Below are positions 11,253 to 12,055 of a stretch of DNA of 12,055 nucleotides, piece after piece. The notes under the pieces were generated by a model that saw only the letters and a program-made list of their open reading frames with translations, did not search any database and was not told where the DNA came from. Positions within the stretch are counted from its first letter, which is position 1, and every line of letters starts with the position of its first letter. A program made the position numbers and the translations under genes. Origin of the DNA: JBBABP01 sp041657585. GTDB lineage: Bacteria; Patescibacteriota; Gracilibacteria; Absconditabacterales; Absconditicoccaceae. The DNA is taken from positions 1 through 12,055 of the forward strand of contig JBBABP010000036.1 in assembly GCA_041657585.1 (NCBI GenBank). The letters are read 5' to 3'.

Positions 11253-11274
11253 ATTAGAGATGGAATACTCTAAT
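11253..11274 (+). other. Hairpin directly after the 5S
   Basis: ATTAGAG (11253-11259) and CTCTAAT (11268-11274) form a 7-bp stem with an 8-nt loop. It competes with the extended 5S terminal helix for bases 11253-11256. No T-run follows, so termination before the 16S is not indicated. A role in processing is possible. Confidence 0.5.
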
Positions 11275-11278
11275 GTAA

Positions 11279-11304
11279 TTTACCACCGCAGAATTGCGGG
11301 GTAA
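11279..11304 (+). other. Stable hairpin in the 5S-16S spacer
   Basis: TTTACC-A-CCGCA pairs with TGCGG-GGTAAA, 11 base pairs with a single bulged A and a GAAT loop. It is the most GC-rich hairpin in the spacers. The following bases (ATATTTAAG) do not form a T-run, so it is a poor intrinsic terminator and more likely a processing or structural element between 5S and 16S. Confidence 0.6.
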
Positions 11305-11337
11305 AATATTTAAGAAAATATTTTAAGTTTTTGTAAC

Positions 11338-11362
11338 AGAAGTAGTTAATTAACAATAGTAT
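11338..11362 (+). repeat. 25-nt rRNA leader element, copy 2 (before 16S)
   Basis: Exact copy of 8002-8026, placed about 25 nt before the 16S 5' end. Before the 23S, most of the same element is part of the processing stem, so this copy is probably the left arm of the 16S processing stem. Its partner would lie downstream of the 16S, outside the window. No convincing promoter is seen in this spacer, which favours read-through from the 23S-5S side. Confidence 0.85.
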
Positions 11363-11386
11363 CAGAAAGAGATAAAGCATGGGTTT

Positions 11387-12055
<669 letters not shown>

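Noticed and set aside
11027..11386. tRNA genes in the rRNA spacers
   Set aside because: No GGTTCGA-type T-loop or cloverleaf could be found. The stems present are simple hairpins.

Overview
The window comes from an AT-rich bacterium that reads TGA as glycine (genetic code 25). Every protein gene here is crossed by many in-frame TGA codons, and in the one recognisable gene, secY, they fall on glycines that SecY conserves (GIGNG, PGIRPG). TGG is still used for tryptophan, and the genes stop only with TAA or TAG. This points to the candidate phyla Gracilibacteria (BD1-5/GN02) or Absconditabacteria (SR1). The sequence does not decide between them. With the standard code the genes break into short pieces.

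Layout, all on the + strand. Bases 1-1138 are the C-terminal 378 residues of SecY, cut by the window edge and followed by a rho-independent terminator (1231-1265). A good sigma-70-type promoter (1331-1359) then drives a compact group of four genes (1411-7808). The first encodes an exported TPR-like helical-repeat protein of 503 aa. The other three are exported proteins of 494, 394 and 698 aa that I do not recognise, each with a signal peptide and 7-9 cysteines. Genes three and four overlap by 20 bp. The four probably act together at the envelope or outer surface, but nothing in the sequence names the process.

From about 7940 to the window end lies an rRNA locus in an unusual order: 23S (8053-10986), 5S (about 11132-11251), then 16S (from about 11387, cut by the window end). 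No tRNA is seen in either spacer. The 23S is enclosed by a long inverted repeat (8014-8040 / 11000-11026) that should form its precursor-processing stem. A 25-nt element overlapping the left arm is repeated exactly in front of the 16S. The 23S contains a 10-N scaffold gap at 10471-10480, where roughly 35 nt of conserved rRNA should be.

The most interesting points are the 23S-5S-16S order with its shared leader element, the four-gene exported cluster of unknown function, and the missing 23S piece that could be a plain gap or a hidden insertion.
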